A stretch of 64,000 nt of DNA from Microtetraspora niveoalba (GCF_001570405.1 NZ_BBYM01000013.1:62001-126000), one strand, 5' to 3'; numbered from the stretch's first letter, positions 7,997 to 15,779 are shown. The notes: a model not told the origin generated them from the letters alone. Numbers and translations are program-made.

Positions 7997-8938
7997 TCAG
8001 GCCTGCACGATCCCGATGCAGATCAACGGCGCGATCAGTACGGCGAGCGGTCCGCTGAGCAGGAGGCTCACGGCGCTGTAAACAGCCGTCGGCACCCATG
8101 TCGATCGCGGCCTCTCACCGCGCAGAAGCCGTTCCACGCGGTGCACGACCGCCGTTTCGGCCAAAGCGGGGGTTCCCGCTGTCGTGGCGGCGGGAGAGGC
8201 CATCTGCACCAGGGCACGGGCCAACGGCAGTCCGCCATGGGCCCGCGACGCACGATCGTCGGCCATCATCTCCAGAAGCACGGGCACGACCTCGCGGGCG
8301 GTTCGTACCGCGGGGATCCAGGGGAACGCCTGATGCAGTGCTATGAACGGGAGCAGGACGAGGTCATGACGACCTCCCGCGTGAGCGCGCTCATGTTCGA
8401 TGACGGCACGGAGCTCCTGGGGGCCGAGCCGCTCCAACGTTCCGCGGCTGAGCACGATCCGACTGCGCCACCCCGGAACACAGTAGGCGGCCAGCCCCTC
8501 GTCGGGCAGAACGTAGGCATCGTGGGAGGGGCAGCGGTCGGCGACGAGGTCCACCAGAAGACGCTGCCGTCGTTGCGTGGCAGCCGTTCTCACAGCCGTC
8601 CTGATCGTGTGGGTGAGCAGCCACACCGCCAGTCCCAGCGACCAGGCCAGCGCGGAAATCTGCGTCCAGTCGAGCCCGCCCAGCCCGCGATCGTCCATGA
8701 TCTGGCCGATCAGGGTGTGGGCTCCGTGCGGGAACACCGCGGCCAGCGGAATCACCGCTGCCACCAAACCGATACCGATCGCGCCCAACCCTCCCGCCAG
8801 GCCGATCGCCTGCCACAGCGCGAGCGCCGCCCGGGGGCTCTGGTGGGTCCACGGCGCAGTGGCCAGCCGTGCGGCCAGGCGGCCGCCAAGCATGATCGGA
8901 GCCAATGAGATGCCGGCGGCGACCAGCCAGAAGTTCAC
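7997..8938 (-). CDS. M56-family (BlaR1-like) membrane metallopeptidase
   Basis: This 313-residue protein has hydrophobic helices at the N-terminus, in the middle and at the C-terminus. Its gluzincin zinc site is HERAH in RAVIEHERAHAGGRHD. M56 proteins sense cell-wall or other stress and cleave BlaI/MecI-type repressors. There is no penicillin-binding sensor domain at the end, as is usual for the actinobacterial short form. Its start overlaps the stop of the BlaI gene by four bases (ATGA), so sensor protease and repressor form one operon. Confidence 0.88.
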   Translation of the reverse strand: MNFWLVAAGISLAPIMLGGRLAARLATAPWTHQSPRAALALWQAIGLAGGLGAIGIGLVAAVIPLAAVFPHGAHTLIGQIMDDRGLGGLDWTQISALAWSLGLAVWLLTHTIRTAVRTAATQRRQRLLVDLVADRCPSHDAYVLPDEGLAAYCVPGWRSRIVLSRGTLERLGPQELRAVIEHERAHAGGRHDLVLLPFIALHQAFPWIPAVRTAREVVPVLLEMMADDRASRAHGGLPLARALVQMASPAATTAGTPALAETAVVHRVERLLRGERPRSTWVPTAVYSAVSLLLSGPLAVLIAPLICIGIVQA

Positions 8939-9291
8939 GGATCGGTTCCGTCCCGTCCGTTGAGCGCGTCTCTGAGCACCTCGGCGACCTCGGGCGAGAC
9001 GACGCCGACGAAGCGGTTCACCGCGGCCGCGAGGTCGGTGGCCTCATCGAGTGCGGCGCGCATGGTTTCGGCGACGAAGGCGTCCTTCGTGGCCGTGGCC
9101 TGGTAAAGGTGCGCTCTCCCCCGCCGTTGCCTGGACACCATGCCCTTCCGGGAGAGCCGGACCAGCACGGTGAGAACGGTCGTGACGGCAGGGGACGACG
9201 GGAGTGCCTGGGCGACGTCCTGGGCGAACATGCCCTCAGGATGGTTCCACAGAAGTTCCATTATCGAACGTTCCAGATTGCCGAGCCGCAC
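8935..9291 (-). CDS. BlaI/MecI/CopY-family repressor
   Basis: This 118-residue winged-helix protein has the family N-terminus (RLGNLERSIMELLW) and the wing region SRKGMVSRQRRGRAHLYQA. The C-terminal helices (about 75-115) serve dimerisation and hold the usual protease-sensitive segment. It would repress its own operon until cut by the M56 protein encoded downstream. In actinomycetes such pairs respond to beta-lactams, copper or respiratory stress; the ligand is not visible here. Confidence 0.9.
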   Translation of the reverse strand: MRLGNLERSIMELLWNHPEGMFAQDVAQALPSSPAVTTVLTVLVRLSRKGMVSRQRRGRAHLYQATATKDAFVAETMRAALDEATDLAAAVNRFVGVVSPEVAEVLRDALNGRDGTDP

Positions 9292-9324
9292 TCATCAGCC
9301 CCCTTGCACACATCTACAGGAAGG

Positions 9325-9346
9325 AGAAGATTACCGGCCGTCTTCT
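9325..9346. promoter_or_regulatory. inverted repeat upstream of blaI-like gene
   Basis: AGAAGA-N10-TCTTCT lies 34 bases upstream of the BlaI start. It shares its arms with the palindrome in front of the DsbA-VKOR operon, though the spacer is longer. It could be an operator shared by the two units. Confidence 0.35.
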
Positions 9347-9440
9347 GGCGGGCGCCTCCGGCGCGGGTACGTCGACCCGCATGTCAGCCCCGCCGTCAGG
9401 GCTCGGCCGGACGTCGCGTGACACGACGCATCCGGCGACC

Positions 9441-9467
9441 GGCCCCTGCCGCCCATCAGCAGGGGCC
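9441..9467 (-). terminator. hairpin after the ZIP gene
   Basis: GGCCCCTGC and GCAGGGGCC form a perfect 9-base stem with a 9-base loop, 28 bases past the stop of the ZIP-fusion gene. No T tract is present, as is common for such hairpins in high-GC genomes. Confidence 0.55.
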
Positions 9468-9494
9468 CGTAAGGCGGGGACATGCCGGATCACG

Positions 9495-10685
9495 CTACCG
9501 GCCGAACACCTTCAGCAGTTTCCGGCGCTGCTGCTCCGTCAGGTCTGCCACCTGCCGCTCCTCGTCGACCCCGCCGGCCGCGATGAGAGCTGTGACTTTG
9601 TCCTTGCTGTGTCCGGGTAGGGCACGCAGGATCCGCCCGATCGGCGTGCGCTTGATGAGATCGTCGTCGCGCTGGAACACCTCGGCCAGGGTGAGCCGTC
9701 CCGAAGCGATCGCCGCCTGCAACTCCGCCTGGCCGTACGCGCCGGAGAACGGCCCGGCAGGGGCCGGCGATGTGCCGGAACCGGGCCGTGAGGGAATCGG
9801 TCGCGCGTAGTCCTTCATGGCGAGGCCCGTGGAAGGTGAGGGCGGAAGGGCTCCGTCCTCGGCATGCAGGATGTTCGCGGTGGCCAGCAGCGTGCCGGCG
9901 ATGCCCGCGGCGGCCGCGGCCACGGCGACCTGGCGCCTGGAGAGCCGCCCGTTTCGCTGCCTGCTCGCGGCGAGTTTCATGCCGACGACGGCGGTCCGCA
10001 GCAGCACGCCCATCACCATGCTGAGCAGGATCGGCACCAGCGGAGCCGGAAGCGGGCTCAGCGTGGCGAGCAGCACTCCGACGGCCGGGCTGACACAGGA
10101 CACGACGAGCCAGGGCGCCAGGCGCTGCCTGGCCATGTCGAGCAGCGCGGCGAGAGCCAGCCCTTCACTGGCGGAGTGGATGGTGAGGGCGATCACCACC
10201 ACGACCGAGGCGGTCAGGGCGAGAGTCGCGCCCTCGATCGCGCGGTGCAGCGTGAGTGCGGCAGCGGTCCCCATGCCTCCGAACAGGGCCGCGTTGATGG
10301 CTTCCTTGACGCGGCGATGCCGACCTGGCGCATGGGCTCCGCCTTCCCTCTCGGAGTGGTCGTGTGCGTGCCCGCACCCTTTGCGGGTGAAGTAGGTGAT
10401 GACGAGGAATCCGAACGTGGCGGCGAGCGCCGGCGCCCAGAGCGGCACGCCGGCCTGCATCGACTCCGACCACGCGTCGGGAAGCAGGTCGACGAGAGCG
10501 GTGACCAGCATCATGGCGGAGGCCACTGCCAGCCACAACGTCATCCGCTGGGAGTTACGGCGGGCCAGCCAGGCCCCTGTGAGAGTGGAGGCACAGACCA
10601 GCAGTACTGCGACCCATGTCTCCCGGTTGGCGGGTTGTCCTTCAAGTGCCGGGCCTACGGCCCGCGCCCAGTCCGATGAGGGCAT
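9495..10685 (-). CDS. ZIP-family metal permease fused to an mIHF-like domain
   Basis: The first about 270 residues form a ZIP transporter with eight likely helices. The paired metal motifs HRAIEGATLAL and HSASEGLALAAL are in helices 4 and 5, and a His-rich loop (GHAHDHS, then more His) lies between helices 3 and 4. After a Pro-rich linker (about 275-310) comes an 80-residue C-terminal domain. Its pattern, LTLAEVFQR, then RTPIGRILRALPG, KDKVTALI, and QRRKLLKVFG, follows the actinobacterial integration host factor (mIHF) helix-hairpin-helix fold. The hairpin itself is altered (PGHSKDK instead of PGVGKVK). Eight helices with positive loops inside would place this tail outside the cell, so DNA binding is doubtful. 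Likely zinc or related metal uptake. Confidence 0.82.
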   Translation of the reverse strand: MPSSDWARAVGPALEGQPANRETWVAVLLVCASTLTGAWLARRNSQRMTLWLAVASAMMLVTALVDLLPDAWSESMQAGVPLWAPALAATFGFLVITYFTRKGCGHAHDHSEREGGAHAPGRHRRVKEAINAALFGGMGTAAALTLHRAIEGATLALTASVVVVIALTIHSASEGLALAALLDMARQRLAPWLVVSCVSPAVGVLLATLSPLPAPLVPILLSMVMGVLLRTAVVGMKLAASRQRNGRLSRRQVAVAAAAAGIAGTLLATANILHAEDGALPPSPSTGLAMKDYARPIPSRPGSGTSPAPAGPFSGAYGQAELQAAIASGRLTLAEVFQRDDDLIKRTPIGRILRALPGHSKDKVTALIAAGGVDEERQVADLTEQQRRKLLKVFGR

Positions 10686-10812
10686 CGATGAACACCTCTG
10701 GTCGATTTGTGGGGGGAAGGACCGGGAGGGGTGGAGGGGATGACCGTCACCGTCGGTTCCGCCATCGGGCCGCAGGCGACCTCGCGCCCGCGGCGGCCGG
10801 GCGGCGTGAAGG

Positions 10813-11592
10813 TCAGGCGTGCGAGCGCCGGCCCGTCGGGGGTGTCACCGTGCCTGGCGCATGGGCGCCGAGCACGCGCTCACCGTCCCGGGCCGTGTGC
10901 TCCGCTTTGAGGTGCTGCACGCTCGGGAGCGACGCCGCGATGTCGTCAGGATCGTGAAGCTGTGTGATCAGGCGGTGCAGGTGGCCGATCTGGCCTTTCA
11001 AGGTCTCCTGCATCTGGCTGTCGAAGTCGGTCACGAAGGTGCTCAGGGTCCTGATCCGCTGATCCAGCGCCTCACGCCGCCCCTCCTGGATCTCCCGTTG
11101 CAGTGCGGTGGCTCTTTCGAGCGCATCCGCGACCGTTTCCTCCGCCTCTTCCCGGGCTCGCGTGAGGATCGTCTGGGCCTCCTGGCGCGCCGAGGAGACG
11201 GTCCAGTCGGCGGTTTCCTGCGCGATCTCCACGATGCGTGCGGCTCTTTCCCCAGGGGAGAGTCGCATGTGCTGCGCCCTCTCGTCGGCCTGGGCGTGCA
11301 GAGTTCGGAGTTCCTCGTTCTCCCTCAGGAGTCTCGTCAGGGTGGCCTCGACCCGGCTGAGGAAAGCGTCGACCTCGGCCAAGGCGTAGCCCTCGCGCAG
11401 GCGGACCACGGTGAACACCTGATTGCGGACGCCGGCCGGAGTCAGCAGTCCCGTGCTCTCATGTGGATGGTTTCGCGGGAGTGACGCGACCTCCGCCGCG
11501 CTGACCACGTGACCGTGCCCATGTCGTTCGCCCGATCGGGCGACCCGCTCACCATGTTCGTGTTCGTGTTCGTGTTCGTGTCTGTTGGGCAT
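10813..11592 (-). CDS. DivIVA-domain coiled-coil protein with His/Glu-rich N-terminus
   Basis: This 259-residue protein begins with alternating His and Glu (MPNRHEHEHEHEHGE) and a further GHGH cluster. It then has a DivIVA-type domain at about residues 50-95 (TPAGVRNQVFTVVRLREGYA, DVDAFL-like AEVDAFLSRVE). From about 80 to 215 it is a continuous coiled coil rich in Glu, Arg and Ala. DivIVA/Wag31 proteins bind curved membrane at poles and septa and recruit partners. The His tail suggests metal binding, which fits the ZIP gene downstream and the His-rich gene upstream. It is not the main polar-growth DivIVA, which sits elsewhere near cell-wall genes in actinomycetes. Confidence 0.8.
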   Translation of the reverse strand: MPNRHEHEHEHEHGERVARSGERHGHGHVVSAAEVASLPRNHPHESTGLLTPAGVRNQVFTVVRLREGYALAEVDAFLSRVEATLTRLLRENEELRTLHAQADERAQHMRLSPGERAARIVEIAQETADWTVSSARQEAQTILTRAREEAEETVADALERATALQREIQEGRREALDQRIRTLSTFVTDFDSQMQETLKGQIGHLHRLITQLHDPDDIAASLPSVQHLKAEHTARDGERVLGAHAPGTVTPPTGRRSHA

Positions 11593-11772
11593 TCCGTCCC
11601 ACCAACCCTTCGACGTTTCGGCGGATGAGCGTCCGGCTGATGCGGTGCCGAAATGGCACGGATACCGGATTCCAGGACCGTGTAGTTCTTGCGGGCTCGG
11701 GCGGTCGCCGTGCTCTCAGAACATTGGCGCGTTTCCGGTCCAGCGGCATGCGCCGCCATAGGTGGGCGGCGG

Positions 11773-12099
11773 CTATTCGCCGTCGACACGAAGGTGGCAT
11801 GCGTCCTCGTGGGTGCCGTGCTCATGCCCGTGCTCATGCCCGTGCTCGTGGCCGTGCTCCCCGTGCTCGTGGCCGTGCCCGTGCTCATGCCCGTGCTCGT
11901 GCCCGTGTGCGCCGCCGTCGTCCCGTTCCGGCTCGTCGACGCCGATCGCGTCGTGACAGGACGACTGAGCGTGCTCGTGTGCGTGCTGCGTCACAGGAAC
12001 TCCGATCTCCTGATTGATTTCTGTTGTTTCCTGCCTGATTTCCGTCTCTCCCGGCGGTGAGCTCATGGACGAGATGAAGCGTTGACGGCATCGCTTCAC
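11773..12099 (-). CDS. small His-rich metal-binding protein
   Basis: This protein of up to 108 residues has a C-terminal half that is almost only HEHG repeats (about residues 62-95), then HEDACHLRV. One Cys-His pair (SSCHDA) precedes it. Such tails bind several zinc, nickel or cobalt ions and serve storage or delivery. No fold can be assigned. The GTG at 12099 has AAGGGG a few bases upstream; an ATG at 12066 is the alternative. If the ATG is used, the inverted repeat 12075-12098 lies in the leader as an operator would. The codon run is close to a simple repeat, so length may vary between strains. Confidence 0.65.
   Translation of the reverse strand: MKRCRQRFISSMSSPPGETEIRQETTEINQEIGVPVTQHAHEHAQSSCHDAIGVDEPERDDGGAHGHEHGHEHGHGHEHGEHGHEHGHEHGHEHGTHEDACHLRVDGE
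12075..12098. promoter_or_regulatory. inverted repeat at the start of the His-rich gene
   Basis: TGAAGCG-N10-CGCTTCA has perfect 7-base arms. The TGA-A and TTCA ends resemble the half-sites in front of the ArsR gene at 13180, so it may respond to the same or a related metal sensor. Confidence 0.35.
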
Positions 12100-12279
12100 C
12101 GGCCCCTTCGGCAGGATTCGCGCCTGCCGCCAATGCCTTTACAGATCGCGGGAGTCATTCGATGGGCAGGCTCCGAGACGACGGCCGTCACGACCATCGG
12201 CCGGTACGGATATGCCGGATCGGCGCTGACCATGAATGTGAGGTGCCGGGCGCGTCAGCTCCGGTGCCGGCCGCGGGGT

Positions 12280-12317
12280 CCCCGCCCCCGACGCACGGGG
12301 GATGGTCGGGGGCGGGG
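12280..12317 (-). terminator. strong GC hairpin after the SH3 gene
   Basis: CCCCGCCCCCGAC and GTCGGGGGCGGGG form a perfect 13-base stem with a 12-base loop, 37 bases past the stop of the SH3 gene. The rest of the stretch 12100-12353 shows no gene. Confidence 0.7.
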
Positions 12318-12353
12318 TGTCGGCATGCGCCGGCGGCGTACTCGCCGGAACGG

Positions 12354-12947
12354 CTACCTGCCGGTGATCTTCCGGAGCTTCTGGGCGGGAGTCCAGCCGA
12401 CCTTGCCGGTGGAGGTCTTCACCGCGACCCAGCCGTCGGCGGTGGAGCAGGACCCGGCGAATCGCCCGCCCGCGTTCAGCGTGCCGATCGGCTGGAAGCC
12501 GGAACCAGGACCGTTGTAGACGGTGAGGGAGCCGGTCGAGCCCTGATGGAGGAGCTGGTAGGTACAGCTCAGGGAAGGAACCGCGGCCGGAGCGGCCGGC
12601 TGGGACTTGGCGACCTTACGCAGGTAGTGGGCCCAGGCCCACCCCGATCGCCCGGTGGAGGTCTGCACCGCGACCCAGCCTTTCGTGGTGGTGCACGACC
12701 CGGCGACCCGGCCACCGGCCGTCGTGAGCCGGCCGATCGGCCGGAAACGCAGACCCGGCCCCCTCCTGACACGGAGGTAGCTGGTCGACCGGACGTGGGC
12801 CAGCCGGTAGGTGCAGGCACGGACGGGGTGGGCGGCGGCCGTGCCGGCGGGGGCGGCCGCGGCCTGCGCCGGCGCGACGCCGACGGCCAGCCAGCCCGCG
12901 GCGGCGCAGACGGCCAGGGCGGGGGTGATCTGCTTGGAGATGGACAC
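12354..12947 (-). CDS. secreted protein with two bacterial SH3 domains
   Basis: This 197-residue protein has a Sec signal peptide with cleavage near residue 30 (APAQAAAA). Two SH3b repeats follow at about 42-112 and 125-195. Each has the pattern CTYxL, S-x-LxVxxGPGxxFxPIG, CxTxxGWVAVxTSTGxxGW, with two conserved Cys that may pair. Such modules bind peptidoglycan or small ligands outside the cell. No catalytic domain is present. It is transcribed away from the ArsR-CDF operon, and the shared 230-base promoter region holds one sensor half-site pair. Confidence 0.82.
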   Translation of the reverse strand: MSISKQITPALAVCAAAGWLAVGVAPAQAAAAPAGTAAAHPVRACTYRLAHVRSTSYLRVRRGPGLRFRPIGRLTTAGGRVAGSCTTTKGWVAVQTSTGRSGWAWAHYLRKVAKSQPAAPAAVPSLSCTYQLLHQGSTGSLTVYNGPGSGFQPIGTLNAGGRFAGSCSTADGWVAVKTSTGKVGWTPAQKLRKITGR

Positions 12948-13060
12948 GAGGTCTCCCTTCCGGATGCATCGCGTTTCACCTGACCTGGGCCGGGGAGTCG
13001 GGGGTCTCCGTGGCGATGCTCACGAAGGGTGGTGCTCTGATTACTCTTCGTTTAAACATG

Positions 13061-13074
13061 TGAACAGTCACTCA
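13061..13074. promoter_or_regulatory. putative ArsR/SmtB operator, upstream copy
   Basis: TGAA-CAGTCA-CTCA differs by one base from the TGAA-N6-TTCA half-site pair of SmtB-type repressors. It lies in an AT-rich stretch between the SH3 and ArsR genes and could control both directions. Confidence 0.4.
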
Positions 13075-13178
13075 ACTATTTCTTTACCTTGCATCGGTAT
13101 TCGCATGGCGACGCTTCGTGACGGGTATGCCGCCGACCGTCTTGACAGCGGGACTTCCGTCGGCTCACACTCTCACGT

Positions 13179-13583
13179 GTGAATAATCGTTCAAACATCG
13201 TCTCGTTGTCCGCCGACGCCTGCTCCTCTCCCGTCGTCGACGCGCACCGGGTCGCCGACGTCCGGCAGGCACTGCCCAGCGAGCAGATGATCCAGGATCT
13301 CGCCCAGATCTTCGGCCTTCTCTCCGATCCCGGACGCCTCCGGCTGATATCCGCCCTGCTGGAGGGCGGGGAGATGTGCGTGTGCGACCTCGCGGCGGCG
13401 ACCGGGCAGAGCATGTCCGCCGCCTCGCACGCGTTGCGGCTGCTGCGGGCCAACCGCGTAGTGAAGGTGCGCAGAACAGGAAGGATGGCCTACTACCGGC
13501 TCGCGGACTCCCACGTGCGGATGCTGATCGACCTCACCATCGCCCACCTCGGCCACGACGAAGGGGATCCCCATGACGACTGA
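13179..13583 (+). CDS. ArsR/SmtB-family sensor with both Cys and His metal sites
   Basis: This 134-residue winged-helix repressor keeps two metal sites known from the family. The alpha-3 site is CVC (C67, C69 in EMCVCDLAA), as in CadC and ArsR, with C15 as a possible N-terminal partner. The alpha-5 site is D110-x-H112-x10-H123-x2-H126, the zinc, cobalt or nickel site of CzrA and NmtR. It overlaps the CDF exporter gene and therefore controls metal export. The GTG start has no ribosome binding site and lies next to an operator, so a leaderless message is likely. Zinc, cobalt and cadmium are the candidate inducers. Confidence 0.88.
   Translation: MNNRSNIVSLSADACSSPVVDAHRVADVRQALPSEQMIQDLAQIFGLLSDPGRLRLISALLEGGEMCVCDLAAATGQSMSAASHALRLLRANRVVKVRRTGRMAYYRLADSHVRMLIDLTIAHLGHDEGDPHDD
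13180..13193. promoter_or_regulatory. putative ArsR/SmtB operator over the start codon
   Basis: TGAA-TAATCG-TTCA is an exact match to the SmtB-type TGAA-N6-TTCA core. It begins one base after the G of the GTG start, which supports transcription starting at or near the codon and tight autoregulation. Confidence 0.55.
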
Positions 13584-14616
13584 TCAGCGCGACGCCGCGG
13601 GCCTCGACCACGGGCATCAGCACGAAAGCGGGCACAGACACGGGCCCGGTCACGGGCATGGGCACGGGCACGGGCACGCCGTGAGCGCTCAGGCGGACCG
13701 CCGCTACCTCACCGGCGCTCTGCTGCTGATCGTCGGCTTCATGATGGTCGAGGTGGTGATCGGCTTCATCGCCCGGTCTCTCGCGCTCATCTCCGACGCG
13801 GGCCACATGCTCACCGACGCCATCGCCATCGTCTTCGCCATGGTCGCCATGCGGATCGCCGCCCGGCCGCCCCAGGGCGGTTTCACCTACGGCCTCAAGC
13901 GCGCGGAGATCATCTCCGCGCAGATCAACGGCATCACCCTGCTGCTGCTCAGCGTGTACTTCGTCTACGAGGGCGTCCAGCGGCTGATCACGCCACCGGA
14001 AGTCGCGGGCGTCTACATGGTGGCCACCGGGCTGGCCGGCATCGTCGTCAACCTCGCCGCCACCTGGCTCCTCAGCAAGGCCAACCGGTCGAGCCTCAAC
14101 GTCGAGGGTGCCTTCCAGCACATCCTCAACGACCTGTTCGCCTTCATCGCCACCACCGTCGCCGGCGCCGTCGTGTGGCTCACCGGGTGGGGACGCGCGG
14201 ACGCCGTCGCCGCGCTGGTCGTCGCCGCGCTGATGCTCAAGGCGGGCTGGGGACTGGTCCGCGACGCGGGCCGCGTGTTCATGGAGGCCGCGCCCGCCAA
14301 CATGAACCCCGCCGAGATCGGGCAGAAGGCCGCCGCCCTGGAGCACGTGACAGAGGTCCACGACCTGCACGTGTGGGAGGTCACCTCCGGCTACGCCTCC
14401 CTGTCGGCGCACATCCTGGTGCGGCCGGGCGCCGACTGCCATGCCGTACGCCAGGCCGCCGAGCGTCTGATGCGCGAGGAATACGGCATCGAGCACACGA
14501 CCCTGCAGGTCGACCACGCGCCCAAGGACCTCCTCCCCGCTACGGACGCCCAGCGCCACTGCGCCGACCCGCACGGCCCCGTCCACCGAGCCGAGATCTC
14601 TTCCGTGCGCCGGTAG
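13573..14616 (+). CDS. CDF-family zinc/cobalt exporter (CzcD-like)
   Basis: This 347-residue cation diffusion facilitator begins with a His-rich tail (about residues 8-35, many GHGH steps). It has six membrane helices; the zinc-site residues are in helix 2 (DAGHMLTDA) and helix 5 (FQHILNDLFAF). The cytoplasmic C-terminal domain holds EVHDLHVWEV, typical of the family. Such proteins export zinc, cobalt or iron in exchange for protons. The ATG overlaps the 3' end of the ArsR gene by 11 bases, so sensor and exporter are co-translated. Confidence 0.92.
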   Translation: MTTDQRDAAGLDHGHQHESGHRHGPGHGHGHGHGHAVSAQADRRYLTGALLLIVGFMMVEVVIGFIARSLALISDAGHMLTDAIAIVFAMVAMRIAARPPQGGFTYGLKRAEIISAQINGITLLLLSVYFVYEGVQRLITPPEVAGVYMVATGLAGIVVNLAATWLLSKANRSSLNVEGAFQHILNDLFAFIATTVAGAVVWLTGWGRADAVAALVVAALMLKAGWGLVRDAGRVFMEAAPANMNPAEIGQKAAALEHVTEVHDLHVWEVTSGYASLSAHILVRPGADCHAVRQAAERLMREEYGIEHTTLQVDHAPKDLLPATDAQRHCADPHGPVHRAEISSVRR

Positions 14617-14755
14617 CCCTTTCGACTCCAGGCGCCGGCGGCACGAACGATCTGCCGATCACGGTGGCGGTCCGCTCCCCGGACCCGGGGTGACAGCCAC
14701 CGTGTCACGCCGACCGTCGGAGACGTTCCCATCCGAAGAGCTTGATGACAGGGGG

Positions 14756-15020
14756 ATGACCGGCCTGGACCGGGTGTCGTCCCCGTGCACCTTGCCCACC
14801 GCCGAGCGGCCCCTGCGTGCGGCGGAGTGGGATGCGCTGTTCCGCGAGCGGCTCAGACACGCGTCCCGGCCGTATGTTCTCGCTCGTCCGGGGCCCGGAT
14901 CGGTGGAGGAAGTCCACGCGACACCGAGGGCGGAACGACTACCGCCGCCCACAGGAGCTCCGGGTACGACGGCGCTGACGTCCGGATCCGCGGTCCACCT
15001 GGGGAAAGGACCACGGGCGA
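14756..15020 (+). pseudogene. remnant of a small actinobacterial hypothetical gene
   Basis: After the ATG at 14756 the frame gives SSPCTLPTAERPLRAAEWDALF, very like the N-terminus (CTLPTxERPLRLAEFD) of a small protein often found beside metal-responsive regulators. The rest of the family, including its ECCSFF motif, is not found in frame. A short piece in another frame (ADVRIRGPPG) resembles the family's end. This suggests frameshifts and decay. The stretch 14617-14755 holds nothing recognisable. Confidence 0.4.
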
Positions 15021-15176
15021 TCACCAATAGTGGCGTCGTCCGCCGACCGCGTGTCCGAGCGCTCCGAGGATCCACAGGATGGCGCCGATCACCAGGAGGA
15101 TGATCCCGATGGTCCACAGGACGGAGATGCCGAACACGAAACCGAGGATGAGGAGGATGACTCCGAGAATGATCAT
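15021..15176 (-). CDS. DUF6131-type small membrane protein
   Basis: This 51-residue protein begins MIILGVILLILGF and ends in a basic tail (GHAVGGRRHYW). It has two short hydrophobic helices joined by a tight turn. It matches a widespread actinobacterial family of unknown role, often seen near stress genes. A GGAGGG box lies about 5 bases before the ATG. Confidence 0.8.
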   Translation of the reverse strand: MIILGVILLILGFVFGISVLWTIGIILLVIGAILWILGALGHAVGGRRHYW

Positions 15177-15311
15177 TGAGCCCTCCGATCTTCAGGACGA
15201 GTAGTAATGTCCACTTGCCCGGCTGGTCGCCAGATATGCCCCTGTGCCGCGCCAAACCCCATCGCGCAAGGTTTGAGCCGCACCGTCCCCGCCTTGACGA
15301 TCTCATCCTTG

Positions 15312-15332
15312 TTGTAACAGGATCTGTTTCAA
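15312..15332. promoter_or_regulatory. putative Rrf2 operator, own promoter
   Basis: TTGTAACA-N5-TGTTTCAA is an inverted repeat with one mismatch, 12 bases before the Rrf2 start. The same left arm and spacing recur before the NIPSNAP gene. Confidence 0.55.
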
Positions 15333-15344
15333 ACGGGAGGTGAG

Positions 15345-15773
15345 ATGGCGGGGAACAGCCGGCTGACGATCGCGACACACGTGCTGACATGGATGGCGCT
15401 CGCCCGCCGGCGCGGGCTGGACCTGTTGACCTCCGATCAGGTGGCCGCAAGCGTGAACACCAACCCTGTGATCATCCGGCGCAGCCTGGGCGACCTCCGG
15501 CGGGCGGGCCTGGTGGAGGTACGCCGGGGCGCGGGGGCGGGCTGGATCCTGGCCCGCGCACCCGAGGAGATCACCTTGCTCGACGTCTACGACGCGGTCG
15601 AGCGGCAGCCGCTGTTCGCGATGCATCACACCGAGCCCAACCTCGAGTGCCCGGTCGGAAAGGGCATCCGCCCGGCGTTGGGCCACGCCTACGACGGCGT
15701 CGAGGAGGCCCTGCGTCACGAGTTACGGCGTACTTCGATCGCCGACGTGCTGAGGCGGACTCTCCGGGAGTAG
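15345..15773 (+). CDS. Rrf2-family transcriptional regulator
   Basis: This 142-residue winged-helix protein has the Rrf2 core: RLTIATHVLTWMAL, then TSDQVAASVNTNPVIIRRSL as the recognition region and a Gly-rich wing (RRGAGAGWIL). Only one Cys (C100, in LECPVGKG) is present, so it cannot carry the three-Cys iron-sulfur cluster of IscR or NsrR. It is closer to the YwnA type, which responds to small electrophiles. Operators flank the gene, and the NIPSNAP gene downstream seems to be its target. Confidence 0.85.
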   Translation: MAGNSRLTIATHVLTWMALARRRGLDLLTSDQVAASVNTNPVIIRRSLGDLRRAGLVEVRRGAGAGWILARAPEEITLLDVYDAVERQPLFAMHHTEPNLECPVGKGIRPALGHAYDGVEEALRHELRRTSIADVLRRTLRE

Positions 15774-15779
15774 GTGATC

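Noticed and set aside
11442-11888. Thr/Ser/Met repeat frame over the His-rich genes
   Set aside because: It is a shifted reading of the HEHG codon repeats.
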